A DNA stretch of 64,000 nt, from contig KN834823.1 in NCBI GenBank assembly GCA_000827265.1, positions 70,063 to 134,062 on the forward strand. The letters are read 5' to 3'. Positions 1-11,080 of the stretch are shown here, piece by piece (positions within the stretch are counted from its first letter, which is position 1; every line of letters begins with the position of its first letter). Under the pieces are notes generated by a model, which worked only from the letters and a program-made list of their open reading frames with translations, ran no database searches and was not told where the DNA came from. A program made the position numbers and the translations under genes. Source of the stretch: Collybiopsis luxurians FD-317 M1 (taxonomy: Eukaryota; Basidiomycota; Agaricomycetes; Agaricales; Omphalotaceae).

Positions 1-321
1 ACAATTATGCCTTTCATTAATCTATGAAGAGAGGTGCTGGGCCTGAGCACGTCTTTTCAGGTCATAGTTCTTCTTCGTACCTGATACCCTAACTTCGGAT
101 TGTATTCATTCACGAACTATTTGGAACATGGTCATATGAGGGTGAAGAATTAGGATGGGTGAATGGATAGACAATAGCGGCATCACCAGGTACGAAGCGG
201 CGATTAGGAGATTAAGTTTACAATTGGGACATTGAATAAGCAATTGTGACCCCCGGACCCAATACGAGGCTATGAATGACACGGATAATGGCGCCGCGTG
301 TCGTTCACATATACGCTGGCA

Positions 322-329
322 TATATAAA
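322..329 (+). promoter_or_regulatory. TATA box of NLR gene 1
   Basis: TATATAAA lies 47 bp before the ATG at 369. The second NLR gene has TATAAAA 48 bp before its chosen ATG at 11081, in a similar context. This matching spacing supports 369 over the in-frame upstream ATG at 276, which would lie upstream of the box. Confidence 0.55.
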
Positions 330-368
330 TTGAAGATGTACACATCGTTTTCTTCCTGCTACATCACT

Positions 369-3300
369 ATGTCGGACTCCCGCGATGGCATTTTCAAAAA
401 ATTGCGCATAGGCTTTCGGCACAATAGGTCCAACGCTCTTACACGTTCTAAGGCACTTGCACAAAAAGCAAAGCAGTTACTGGATGTTGTCCATAGCCTC
501 ACAAAGAGGATTGAACCTCTTTTGGATAATACTCCAGCTAAACCAGCTTTTGGTATATTTAATACTTTGGTTGATGCTTTAGAGGTGTGTCCGCCGACGT
601 TAATGTCCAAAATAATTGTAACACAAAAGGACACTGCACAGACCTATGAACAGAAGAATGATCAGGTTGATACATACTTGTCTCAGATCATGGGTCATTT
701 GAAGATTGTGGGTGAGAATATGGCACTTGGAGATGGAGTTATAGGAGAAGGAATGCAAAGGAGCATAAGGGATTTTGAAAGGTTTTGCATCTATTGATAT
801 AAAGTTCCACTTTGAGAATCTGACTGAGAAATCTAGGAACCTTCAAGAAATCAAGCAAAACCTGGAGAAATTTAAAGGAAAGAAATCTTGGAAAAAAGTG
901 TTGAAAATGGATCAAGCCTCTGGGATAATCACTGATTCGATTGGTAAGATTAATGAGTCCACAAAATCATTTTCGGTGAGTTTTATGCAAGTCAATAATA
1001 GGATAGTGCTGATCACATAATTAGCTTCAAATTATGATTGCCATTCAAAAGGACACAAGCTTCATGAAGAGAAGGATTGAGGTAAGGGTACCATATGCTC
1101 TGCCGGAGTTTCGCTAATAAATAAAGCAGATGTTGCATTTGGAGAACTGGCCAATTTCACACTCTGCATGGTATGCAACGGATGCGGGACTTCAGGTCCC
1201 CAGAAACAAATGTACAGATGGAACGCGCAAGGAAATCCTCAAAACCATTCAGGACTGGGTACTTGAAACAAAGGACAATAGTCCACCTGTGTTCTGGTTA
1301 ACTGGGATGGGAGGCATGGGAAAGTCAACCATTGCTTATTCCATCTGCAATTACTTCGAAAAAAAGGACAAGGGGCACCGGCTTGGAGCCTCATTCTTCT
1401 GCTCCAGACAGATCGAGAGTCTGCGCACACGTCGGTTTATCATTCCCACCATTGTGCAACAGTTGGCATACTATTCGGCGGTATTTGCAGATGCTCTATC
1501 TGGCATCAAGTCAGACATGCCATATGTTGTTGAGAAGCAGATAGATGAGCTTCTCATCCGACCATGGCAAAGCTGCTTCAAGAAGCAACTTTCAGATAGG
1601 CTGCCTGTATTGATAGTTATTGATGCTTTGGATGAGATTGAAGGTGGTCAAGGATCAACCTTTGTTTCTGATCTTATCCAAAGTTTGAATCAAGCTGGGT
1701 CCGGCATGCATGGAATTAAATTCCTCATTACCAGCAGACCCGAGCCCAACATAGTAGAAACTTGGAAAAAATTAGGAACAGAAGCTACATATAGGTTGGA
1801 GGATGTCAAACCAGCAACAGCAGTGCAAGATGTCAAGTACTTTCTTGGAGATGCTCTATCTCAAGTCCCTCGAATTGAGACTGGGATCTTGGATAGGATT
1901 GCTATGCAGTCCCAGGGCTTGTTCATTTATGCTGCTACAGCAGTCCGATATATCCTTCCAAAACCAGGCTGTAAATTGTCTGATAGCGAAATACTTGCCC
2001 GAGTAATGGCTATAGTAGCAGACAGACCGGTCTCTGAGCATCTTGGCAATGCAGAAATTCTCATGGACACACTTTACAAGCAAATTATTGTGGAAGCTCT
2101 TGAAGACCCAGGAACTGATGTCTTTAAATTGCGCCGCAATGTTCTAGACACTATTGCTATTGCAAGGGAACCAATTTCGGCCGACACCATACTGCAACTT
2201 ACGTATGGTGCTAACAAAAGCCATGATGTGCAGGCAGTAGAAAATGCAATTGGAGCACTTCACGCTGTTTTGACAGTCTCACAACAAGACCACTGTGTTT
2301 ACATAAACCACACGTCTTTTCTGGACTGTCTTTTAGATTTAAATCGTGCTGGGGAGCAGCTTGTATGTCAACAACAGGCTCAGCATGGAGTCATTGCTTG
2401 GCAGTGTTTTGAAATAATGAATTCTTCACTTCATTTCAATATGTGTGCATTGCCATCCTCATATCTGTTGGATGCTGATGTGCAGGGCTTGAAGCAGGTA
2501 GTAAGAGAGAGGTTCAATGGAGCCTTGAGATATAGCTGCTTGTGGTGGACAGATCATTGGATAGCAGGGTGGGAGGATGAACTAGAGAGTTTATCAATGA
2601 ATATGCTGCAACAATTTGCGGATAACAAGGCTCTTTTTTGGATTGAAGCCATGAATCTTTTGGAAACTGGTAGAAGATCTTATGAAACAATGAAGAGACT
2701 CAGGGAATGGTGTGTGAAGGTATGTATAAAGCTCTCATTCAGTTTCTGAAGTGTAACAGAAGGTTATAGGAAGCAATAAGCTCACAAAGTCTTTTGAGAA
2801 AGGTAAATGCACTGGAAAGATTGACAGAATCTTTTACTGGTTCACCTGCCAGACTATCTACATCACATCTTTACATGTCCATTCTGGCGACTGAGATTGC
2901 AATAGAGAAAGTGCCAAGGACATGGAAGAACTACTTTCCTCGCCTGCCAAAGGTGACCCATGTGAACATTTCAAATCAAAGTGGCGCAAGAATGAAAATA
3001 AATACCGGAAGTGCTGTGAATACTGTTTCATTCTCCGTTGATGGTTTCCACATTGTCTCTGGTTTGGAAGATAATACTATCTGCATCTGGGATGCAGCTA
3101 CTGGAGAGAAGGTGCGATCATTGGAAGGGCACACAGGAAATGTTTCCTCTGTTGCATTCTCCCATGATGGCTCTCACATTATCTCTGGCTCATATGACAC
3201 GAGTGTCCGCATCTGGGATGTAAGTACTGGAATCAATTTGCAGATTTTGGAAGGTCACACAGATGCGGTTAGGTCAGTTGCACTCTCTACTGACGGCTCT

Positions 3301-5022
3301 CGGATTGTCTCTGGCTCAGATGATAAGACTGTCTGCATCTGGGATGTCAATTCTGGAGTTAATATGCAAACTCTAACAGGTCACACAGATTATGTTCTGT
3401 CTGTTGCATACTCCAATGATGGGCTGCACATTGCCTCTGGTTCATGTGACTGCACTGTCCGAATCTGGGGTGCACGCACCGGTGTGAGTGTGCAGACTTT
3501 GAAAGGCCATCAAGAATGGATTCAGGCTGTTGCTTTCTCCCTTGATGATTCTCGCATTATTTCATGCTCAAATGATCTGAGTATCTGCATCTGGGATGTA
3601 ATCACTGGAGCAAAACTGCAGACATTGGAAGACCATACTGGTTGTATGCTATCAGTAGCAATTTCCTCTCATGGATCCCACATTGTCTCAGGCTCAGATA
3701 ACAACAATGTGTGCATTTGGGATGCAAGCAGTGGTGTGAAATTGCAGACTCTGCAAGGTCATAACAATGATGTTCTGTCTGTTGCATTCTCCAAAGATAG
3801 CTCCCGCATTGTCTCTGGCTCAAAAGACCAGACTATTTGTGTCTGGGATGCAAACTCTGGAGTGGATCTACAGGCTTTTCAAGCTCCCAAAAATTCTGTT
3901 AACTCAGTTGCATATTCAAATGATAGTTCTCAGATTGTCTCCGGCTCAGATGACCATACTGTCTGCATCTGGGATGCAAAAACTGGAGTGTGTTTACAGA
4001 CTTTGGAAGGTCACACAGGTTCTGTTCAGTCTGTTGCACTTTCAATGGATGGTACCCTCATTGTCTCTGGCTCAGGAGATAGAACCATCCGCATGTGGGA
4101 TGCAAAAACTGGAGTTAACTTGCAGATTTTGGAAGGTCACAATGATGATGTAAATTCTGTTGCAGTCTCCAAAGACGGATCTCGCATTGTCTCTGGATCA
4201 GATGATGAGACCTTACACATCTGGGATGCAAATACTGGAGAGATTTTGCGGACTTTGGAAGGTCACACAAAATGGATTTTATGTGTAGCTTTCTCTAATG
4301 ATAGCTCCCTCATTGCCTCTGGCTCAGGTGACCAAACTGTCTGTGTCTGGGATGCAATCACTGGAGTGAATCTGCAGACTCTGAAAGGTCATATGGATGA
4401 GGTTCGATCTGTTGCATTCTCTAATGATGGAATCTGCATTATCTCTGGCTCAGATGATCATACTGTCCGTATCTGGGATGCAAGGACTGGAGTTAATTGT
4501 CAGACTTTAAAAGGTCACAAAGATTCTGTTCACTCTGTTGCATTCTCCAAAGATAACTCCCGCATTGTCTCTGGCTCAAGGGATAAAACTATCTGCATTT
4601 GGGATGCAAAAACTGGAGACAATTTGCAGACTCTGGAAGGTCACACAGACAGTGTTCTCTCTGTTGCATTCTCTAATGATGGCTCACACATTGTATCTGG
4701 CTCCTGGGACAAGGCTATACGCATCTGGGATGCAAACCCTCAAATAAATGTTGCAACTTTCAGAGATCCAAGCAATAATGACCTTCTATTCCCATCTAAA
4801 TACCTTTTTACTTCTCCTGAAAAGGACAGTGGCTGGTTATTTGATTGTGACTCTTCTCATCCAAACCGTATCATGTGGCTGCCTCCTCTTCTCTTTCAAA
4901 ATATGCCCATCTATCCTTGCCTTAACATCTTGTCTCGGTTTGGCCGCGCATTGGTTACTTATGATCCTGATGCTGTTGGCTCTAACTGGATGAACTGTTA
5001 CAATCCTACCAGCACCAACTAA
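369..5022 (+). CDS. NACHT-WD40 NLR-type STAND protein 1
   Basis: Predicted intracellular signal-transducing NTPase of the fungal NLR class. Such proteins are thought to sense non-self through the repeats and oligomerise through NACHT; no ligand can be named here. Exons 369-584, 642-781, 837-975, 1025-1081, 1127-2719 and 2770-5022 join in frame to 1465 aa. Residues 1-184 are helical, resembling HeLo/MLKL-like bundles (inference). The NACHT part has Walker A GMGGMGKST (about 244-252), Walker B VLIVIDALDE (about 345-354) and a TSRP sensor-like motif. From about residue 790 there are 14 WD40 repeats of about 42 aa, enough for two seven-blade propellers, then a module with SGWLF and MWLPP motifs shared with NLR 2. 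The 57-nt intron 1 is a multiple of three without a stop, so its retention would add 19 residues. The repeats are very alike at the DNA level. Confidence 0.9.
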
Positions 5023-5860
5023 TGATATGCCATTGACTTGTATGTGTATTCTGTTTTGCTGAAGTGCTGAAAACTTCTATCAATTGATACTGATGTGTTA
5101 TGCTTTGTAACTCTTTTGTGAATAAACTTGAAAGTTTTACCTTTTGTTGGGTGGTGCACTTTATCTGTGTGGAATTCTATGTCAACAATCATTGTGTCAT
5201 GTTAATTATTTCAACCAACATGTTAAAACTGATTTTACTTCCAACGACCCCATTCAAATCCCATTCCCAATGATTTTTGATCCTTTTTGACACATGTGAA
5301 TATCAAGATAAAAGGTAAATTTTTCCATCTACTCTGTTTGTCTTACATCTACAAATGCTCAAAGCAGCGGATTGTAAACTAATGGGAAAAATATATCTTC
5401 AGCTATTGCAGGGAATTTGGAAGCATATGAAAGAAAAATGACTGACTTAAGATGTTGGCGGAAACTTCACCATCATAAGAGCCTAAGGGGAGAGAGATAG
5501 TATATGGAAAAGATCTGGAGTTTGCTAGGCATCTTTTTTACCACAACTCATTCCCCCTTCTTCTGCCAATGTGTTAGCAGCAAGTGTGCAGCCCTAGACA
5601 GTAAAGCTGTGGTATCTCTTCTGGTATAATTGGAGAGATACAATAGCAATAAGATGTCTTTTATCCCCTACAGGCTGCGACCTTGATTTGCTTCCCCGCT
5701 TCCCGCTCATCGGCAGTTGCCCTCCTTTGTATGCAGGTTCTTAACCCTTTTTTGCATTTTGCTGCAGCTTTTACCATCTTCAAGTTCAGCCCTCTAGCAG
5801 CCTGTATCTTCTTAAATGGCAGTCAATCTACAAAAGGAAACTCACTTTGTTAGTGAGACT
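5023..5860 (+). other. 3' flank of NLR 1
   Basis: No gene is seen. An AATAAA-type signal lies at about 5122. Several stretches (about 5060-5130, 5340-5360 and 5550-5660) recur in diverged form downstream of the WD40 pseudogene (about 6878-6975, 7185-7205, 7300-7430). The flank was therefore duplicated together with the 3' end of the gene. Confidence 0.55.
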
Positions 5861-5867
5861 GACTTTG

Positions 5868-6858
5868 AAAGGCCACATAAATGATGTAGTTTGGGTTTCT
5901 TTTCCAATGATGGCTTCTGAATTGTCTCTGGTTCATTTGACCAGAATATCTTCATTTGGAATGCAAAAGCTGGAGTCAATTTACAGGTCTTAAAAGGCCA
6001 CATAAGCATGGTTCAAGCTGTTCAATTCTCCAATGATGGATCCTGTGTTGTCTCAGGCTCAAATGACAAGACCGTTTGCATATGGGATGCAAACACTGGA
6101 GTGATTTTGCAGACACTGAAGTGTCACTCAGAATATGTTTCATCTGTAGCATTCTCCAATGATAGCTCCCGGCGCATTATCTCTGGCTGATATGACAACA
6201 CTGTCCTCATCTAGGACGCAATTACTGGAGTAAATTTGCACACTCTAGAAGGTCATACATATGGTGTTATGTCCACTGCTTTCTCTAATAATAGATCACA
6301 TATCATCTCTGGCTCAGGTGACAACACTATCTGCATCTGGGGCACTGGGACTGGAGCTAATTTGCAGACTTTGGAGGGTCACAAGGATGTAGATAGCTCT
6401 ATTTCATTCTTGAATAACAACTCCTGTATTGTTTCTGGCTCACAGGACAAAACTGTTAGCATTTGGCATGCAAAAACTGGAGAGCACATAGCCAATGCTC
6501 ACTGTGTTGTATTCTCCAATGACGGCTCCCGCATTGTATCTGGACCAGAGGACAAGACTGTACATATCTGGGATGCAAACCCGAGGGTTAATGTGGCATT
6601 GTCTAGAGATATGGGCAGCGATATCCCACCCCTCCCACCCAATCATTTTTTCAATACTTCAAAGAGTGAGAGTGGCTGGATATTTGATTATTTTTCTCAT
6701 CCAAACTGTATCTTGTGGCTGCCTCGCCTCTACACCAAACTTTGCTTATCTATCCCTGCATTAATATTCTGTCTCTGTTGGGCCACACATCAGTTACTTA
6801 TGATTCTTATGTGTTTGGCTCGGGGTGGATGAAATGTTACAATCCTACTGGTACAAAT
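5868..6858 (+). pseudogene. Decayed WD40 3' fragment of an NLR gene
   Basis: About six to seven WD40 repeats closely related to NLR 1 are followed by the same C-terminal module (SGWIFDYFSHPN, LWLPR). The frame is broken by a one-base loss near 5909, a TGA near 6187 and a TAG near 6213. There is also a shortened repeat around 6480-6500 and a frameshift in the final module near 6740-6790. No N-terminal or NACHT sequence is attached. The 3' flank resembles that of NLR 1, so this is a relic of a tandem duplication of the gene's 3' end rather than a processed copy. Confidence 0.85.
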
Positions 6859-9800
6859 TGATGACATGGTAAGTTTTTGGTGAAGTACTGAAATTTTTTT
6901 AAGGTGAAGAATACTCTTTAAAAATTGATACTCACTGATTGTACCTTGTAACTTGTTCATTAATTACCTTGAATGATATACATTTTACTGACTTTGGCAC
7001 TTCACCTGCTAGAAATCCTTTGCGAAGTGGTGTTGCGTATACTGGCATTTATTTCATGGAATAAGTCCGAAATTGCCTTTAACAGTTAGCCTTCCAACGA
7101 CCTTGAATATCTGAAATCTCCTTTGACTTAGGCAAACATGAGGATGGCAGCTTAATTCTTTCATTGAATCTCTCTGCTCTTCATCTACAAATGCTGTCCT
7201 CACTGTTGCAAGTGAGGGATCAGAGAACCTGTAGTCTGTAAGCCGGAAGGAGAAAAATACAACTCTGGACTTGTACAATGTTCATCTACAACTTTTTCCA
7301 ATACTCGTTCTGCATTCTTGCATCAACAAGTTAGCAGCAACTGCACTTGGTACACAACCGGAGATATTTAAAGCCGCGGTATCTTCTCAGAAGTAACTCA
7401 AAAAAGAAACCATCAATAAAATGCCTCTTCTTTCCTGTCACTTTGACTCAGTTGCTCAGTCCAGGATATTGTCGAAGCTCCTCCGTCCATCCCTAGACCT
7501 ATATTGTCTCAACTGACTCAGTTTGTGCTACCTTCAAATCGCCAAATTTTTCTCGAATCTTAAATAACGTGTAGATGCACATTCACTCTTACAGGTCTAC
7601 ACAATCCCAAATCAAGCGGAGGCGGGGTTTATGTTAGGTTGCGTCGGAAGAGAGTGACTGGATCAGATCTTTGTCAGCCTTGGAGGAGGTTATGGATTGC
7701 TCGAATCAGTGCTACCTTTCAGTAAAGGATTGGGAATGTCGGAGAAATCAAATATGCTTTATAAGAAGGATTGCATTATGGTCATTATGAAGGGGGAAAA
7801 AACAGCCAATGCTCAATATATGTATTCATAAAAGTTGGAACAGTTTCCTAACACCCAGCAGAGATGCCAGTTTTGAAAGAACAAGCTCGTCGCCGTCGCT
7901 ACTTGCTCGGGAACGTCGGGAGGATGTCGTGTGAATAAAATTTGTAATGCGCCGGCCCTCGGTATAATGCCTGGTAATGCGTCTCGCAAGCCGTCGTAAT
8001 GCCGTTATAATGGCGAATAAGGAGGCAGTCCGGTTATGGTCAGTTGTAAGGGCCATAATGCCATAAGGCGTCTTTGCATTATGGTCATTACAATGCCTGA
8101 TGGCTGCTTACAAGGATTTTTTAAAAGTTCCGACAATTTAACGTGCTTACTTTGACTACTGAGAGATCGGCGGAGGGGTCATTGAATGTGGCACGGATAG
8201 ATTAATTTTCTTTGTTGTATTTGTGGTTCTTTATCTATACTGTATTTCTTTTATACATTTGGATACGCCCATTCCGCTCGTGCATTGATGGTAAATTCAG
8301 GTATTCAATTGCAAACTCATTTGTCTGAGTATCGTAACTGCTGAACGATGATAAGAGCTAAGTAAATGTGAGAAAAATAGATTAGATTAGTAAGGGCGGA
8401 ACTTTTGCCGGAACTCGAGGTGCTATCGGATTGAGATAAGATGTAGATAAGATTTATTTCGCCCCTTTGTTTGACTTTTACTTTTACGCCAACCACGGAA
8501 CGCATTTTCTCGGCATGTCCTCAGTCGTTTGTTAGTGAAAAGAGACAAACCTAACTTGTAGACTCTTCTCATACTCTACTCCCCTGGGTCCAGTCCAGTG
8601 AGGCCAGCCCTCGTCGCCGTTCTAGTATCGCGTCCGCCTCCACTTTAAGTCTCGGTTAATCAGCGGTCTTTGTCTCTCTTGAAGTCACTGACAACAGCTT
8701 AACCGAGGAACATTACGCCCGGAGAAGATTTGTTGGGATGCAACAATACACAGTTCCTTCTCAACGCAAGTACTCCAAGGTTGTCTCTAAAATGTCAAGC
8801 AGTCCTTCATTGTCCTTCTGTTCACTGGATCGTAATCTCTCGATTACAATAAAGCCATTGTCCATTCACTTAAATCTTCGGAACTGTATACAAGAAACAC
8901 CCTGGAATGTCCAGACGCGCATATGCAACCTCGACGAATTACACGATGATCCTTCCTCTAGCTCAACCGCCGGCCGAATAGAGTCGAGGGCAATACTTGT
9001 AAATAAAGATTGAGTCGTGCCACGGTGGTAGCTATCGAGACTGAAAAAGCGGACCGCACAAGTGCGTTCTTGGAGGGAGCGTTGGATGGAGAGGTGCTGT
9101 ATGATTAGCCTTTATTCGTCTCTCAATTCGCTCTTCGGTTTATTGATTTCTGAAGTACGTAGACTCTGCTACCTCGACCTCTCTGAATGAAAATAGACGG
9201 TTTGGACCGCTTTAATCAGAGTGCGTTTTCTGTTATCGACTTTACCCTCGATTTTGCTGTCTCATTTCTTCGACCAAGTTGCAAATGCTCTTCAAGAATC
9301 ATCTATTGGTTGCGGGAGGCCGGAGGGTTATGAATATGCGAGCTCAACAAAGTTGGCATCCTAGATTGAAGTGTTCAAAAATTCGATTATGGACACACCA
9401 TCTACCTGAGCTTGAATCTGGTATCACTTTGTCTTTTCTAGTCGTTCGCTTATCTGATCTCATCAGCGTCCTTCGTCGCTTATGTATTCGGTAATTAGTT
9501 TTCTAACTTGGATGTATCTCGGATAATGATTTATCGATAGTCTCCGTCAAGTGCCGAATTTTTTTTTTCGGGCTGGCCTGGTATCCCATGTGCTCAGGCT
9601 TTACTCAATCGATCGGTCCGACCCTTCCTTCAGTTTCTTCACGACGGAGGCCTTAGTACTCTTAGTCCTTATGCCTAAATTGGAAGGATAATCAATCCGA
9701 ATGATGGGCTCTTCAAGTCCGAAGCCATCACGATCGCGCGTTGCACGGCTCCAATACGGCCGGCTCAGTGCACATGTAATAAGCTATCTCCGACGATTCC

Positions 9801-11032
9801 CTCTGATCAGTTGACCTCCTCCATTTCTTTCCGTAGAGTGCGCTTCAAGTTCCTCAGCGTCCGAGAGCACGGTCAGAGCAGAGCTGAGACGGAAGTGATT
9901 GATGGAAGACGACGTGTGACGGCCTGGTGAGGCACAAACGGCGGACATCTATCTCAGGCAGCCCACAGTCCGTGTGACTTCAGCTGATGATCACGAAGGA
10001 AGGAAGGAAGGAAGGAAGTTCTATTACACGGCATGGACCACGACATGAACGTTGGGTTCCGGAGATTATCCCGGTGCTGACCCATGCACCATCGTCTCGA
10101 AAAGAACAACCAGAATGTATCTATAGACTGTTCGATTTATTCTCCTTTTCTTTCACAATATCAGTGTCAGAGGAACGGCTTTCTAAGGAGATAGCACAGG
10201 GCCAGTTCTCCTGTGGAGATAGCTCAATTATGTTATTCGAATGCCCTTCTAGAAGGAAAAACCGCCCAGAAGCGGGGTTGATTTGTTGTGCTTGCTTAAG
10301 CTGCGGGTCCACTAGTGTGATAGTCAGTCAGTCGTAGGAAAAGCATATATCCCCAGTGGCGACATCTATCACCGTTAGGACGTGAAAAGAACAGGATTCT
10401 GCTTGCTTTCTTTTGCGCGCGTGCCTTTCTAGAGGTAATTAATTTCATAAGCGCTTTGCCCAAGAAGCTAAGAATCTAGTCCAAATTATATCAATTTACG
10501 TCTAGTCGGTAATGTGAGGATTGATCATCTCCTACTATCTAGAGGATGCTTTCCGAGCCACTCTTCACATAGTAGCCTGAGAGCCTTGCATAATGCTAGA
10601 GCTCATATTCTATAAATTCCAAATTCCAAGGGGTTCCGGTAGCTCCATAGAGTATTCTGAGAGTCCTCTTCTCTTTCCAAATCTGCCTTTATTTTTGACA
10701 TTTTTTTTCCTGAATTCTCATATACATCGGTTCTTCTCCGACTTGTACCAAGGACCGCACCGACCTCACGAAACAAGGTTATGTCAACAGTTGAGAGGTG
10801 GGATTTTGGGGAACGATCGACATCGATATCAATAAGAGTTGGTACATGGAGAAAATAAGGTTCAAGGCGTATACAAACTCGGGTACGTTCCCATGTAAAG
10901 CTGTGGAACGGGGAATTCACTTCTATCCTGAATTCAACACATGCGAGAACGATATGGCATTGGCGGGACCTACCTCAGTCTACTCTATTAAACTTTAATG
11001 GTGGCTGATTATCGTATCGTATCCACTGGGCA
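6859..11032. other. Long non-coding stretch between NLR copies
   Basis: No gene supported by splicing or a recognisable domain was found. It holds the duplicated NLR flank to about 7450, a region rich in TAATGCC-like words with a 17-bp direct repeat (7771 and 8074), a GAAG microsatellite at about 9997-10018, and one copy of a dispersed repeat at 10010-10108. Open frames at 8738-9013, 9987-10337 and 10603-10920 lack support. Confidence 0.5.
10010..10108. repeat. Dispersed ~95-bp repeat, copy 1
   Basis: This segment closely matches 36619-36711. They share the word ATTATCCCGGTGCTGACCCA and its surroundings. On the minus strand the 36.7-kb copy reads as an open peptide around DDGAWVSTGIISGT, which suggests a relic of a coding or mobile sequence. 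Its family is not recognised. Confidence 0.6.
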
Positions 11033-11039
11033 TATAAAA
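11033..11039 (+). promoter_or_regulatory. TATA box of NLR gene 2
   Basis: TATAAAA is 48 bp before the ATG at 11081, the same distance as in NLR 1. The ATG at 11039 overlaps the box itself and so is unlikely to be the start. Confidence 0.55.
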
Positions 11040-11080
11040 TGAGGGCGCACAAAGCGTTCCCGTCTTTCGTCACATCCGCC

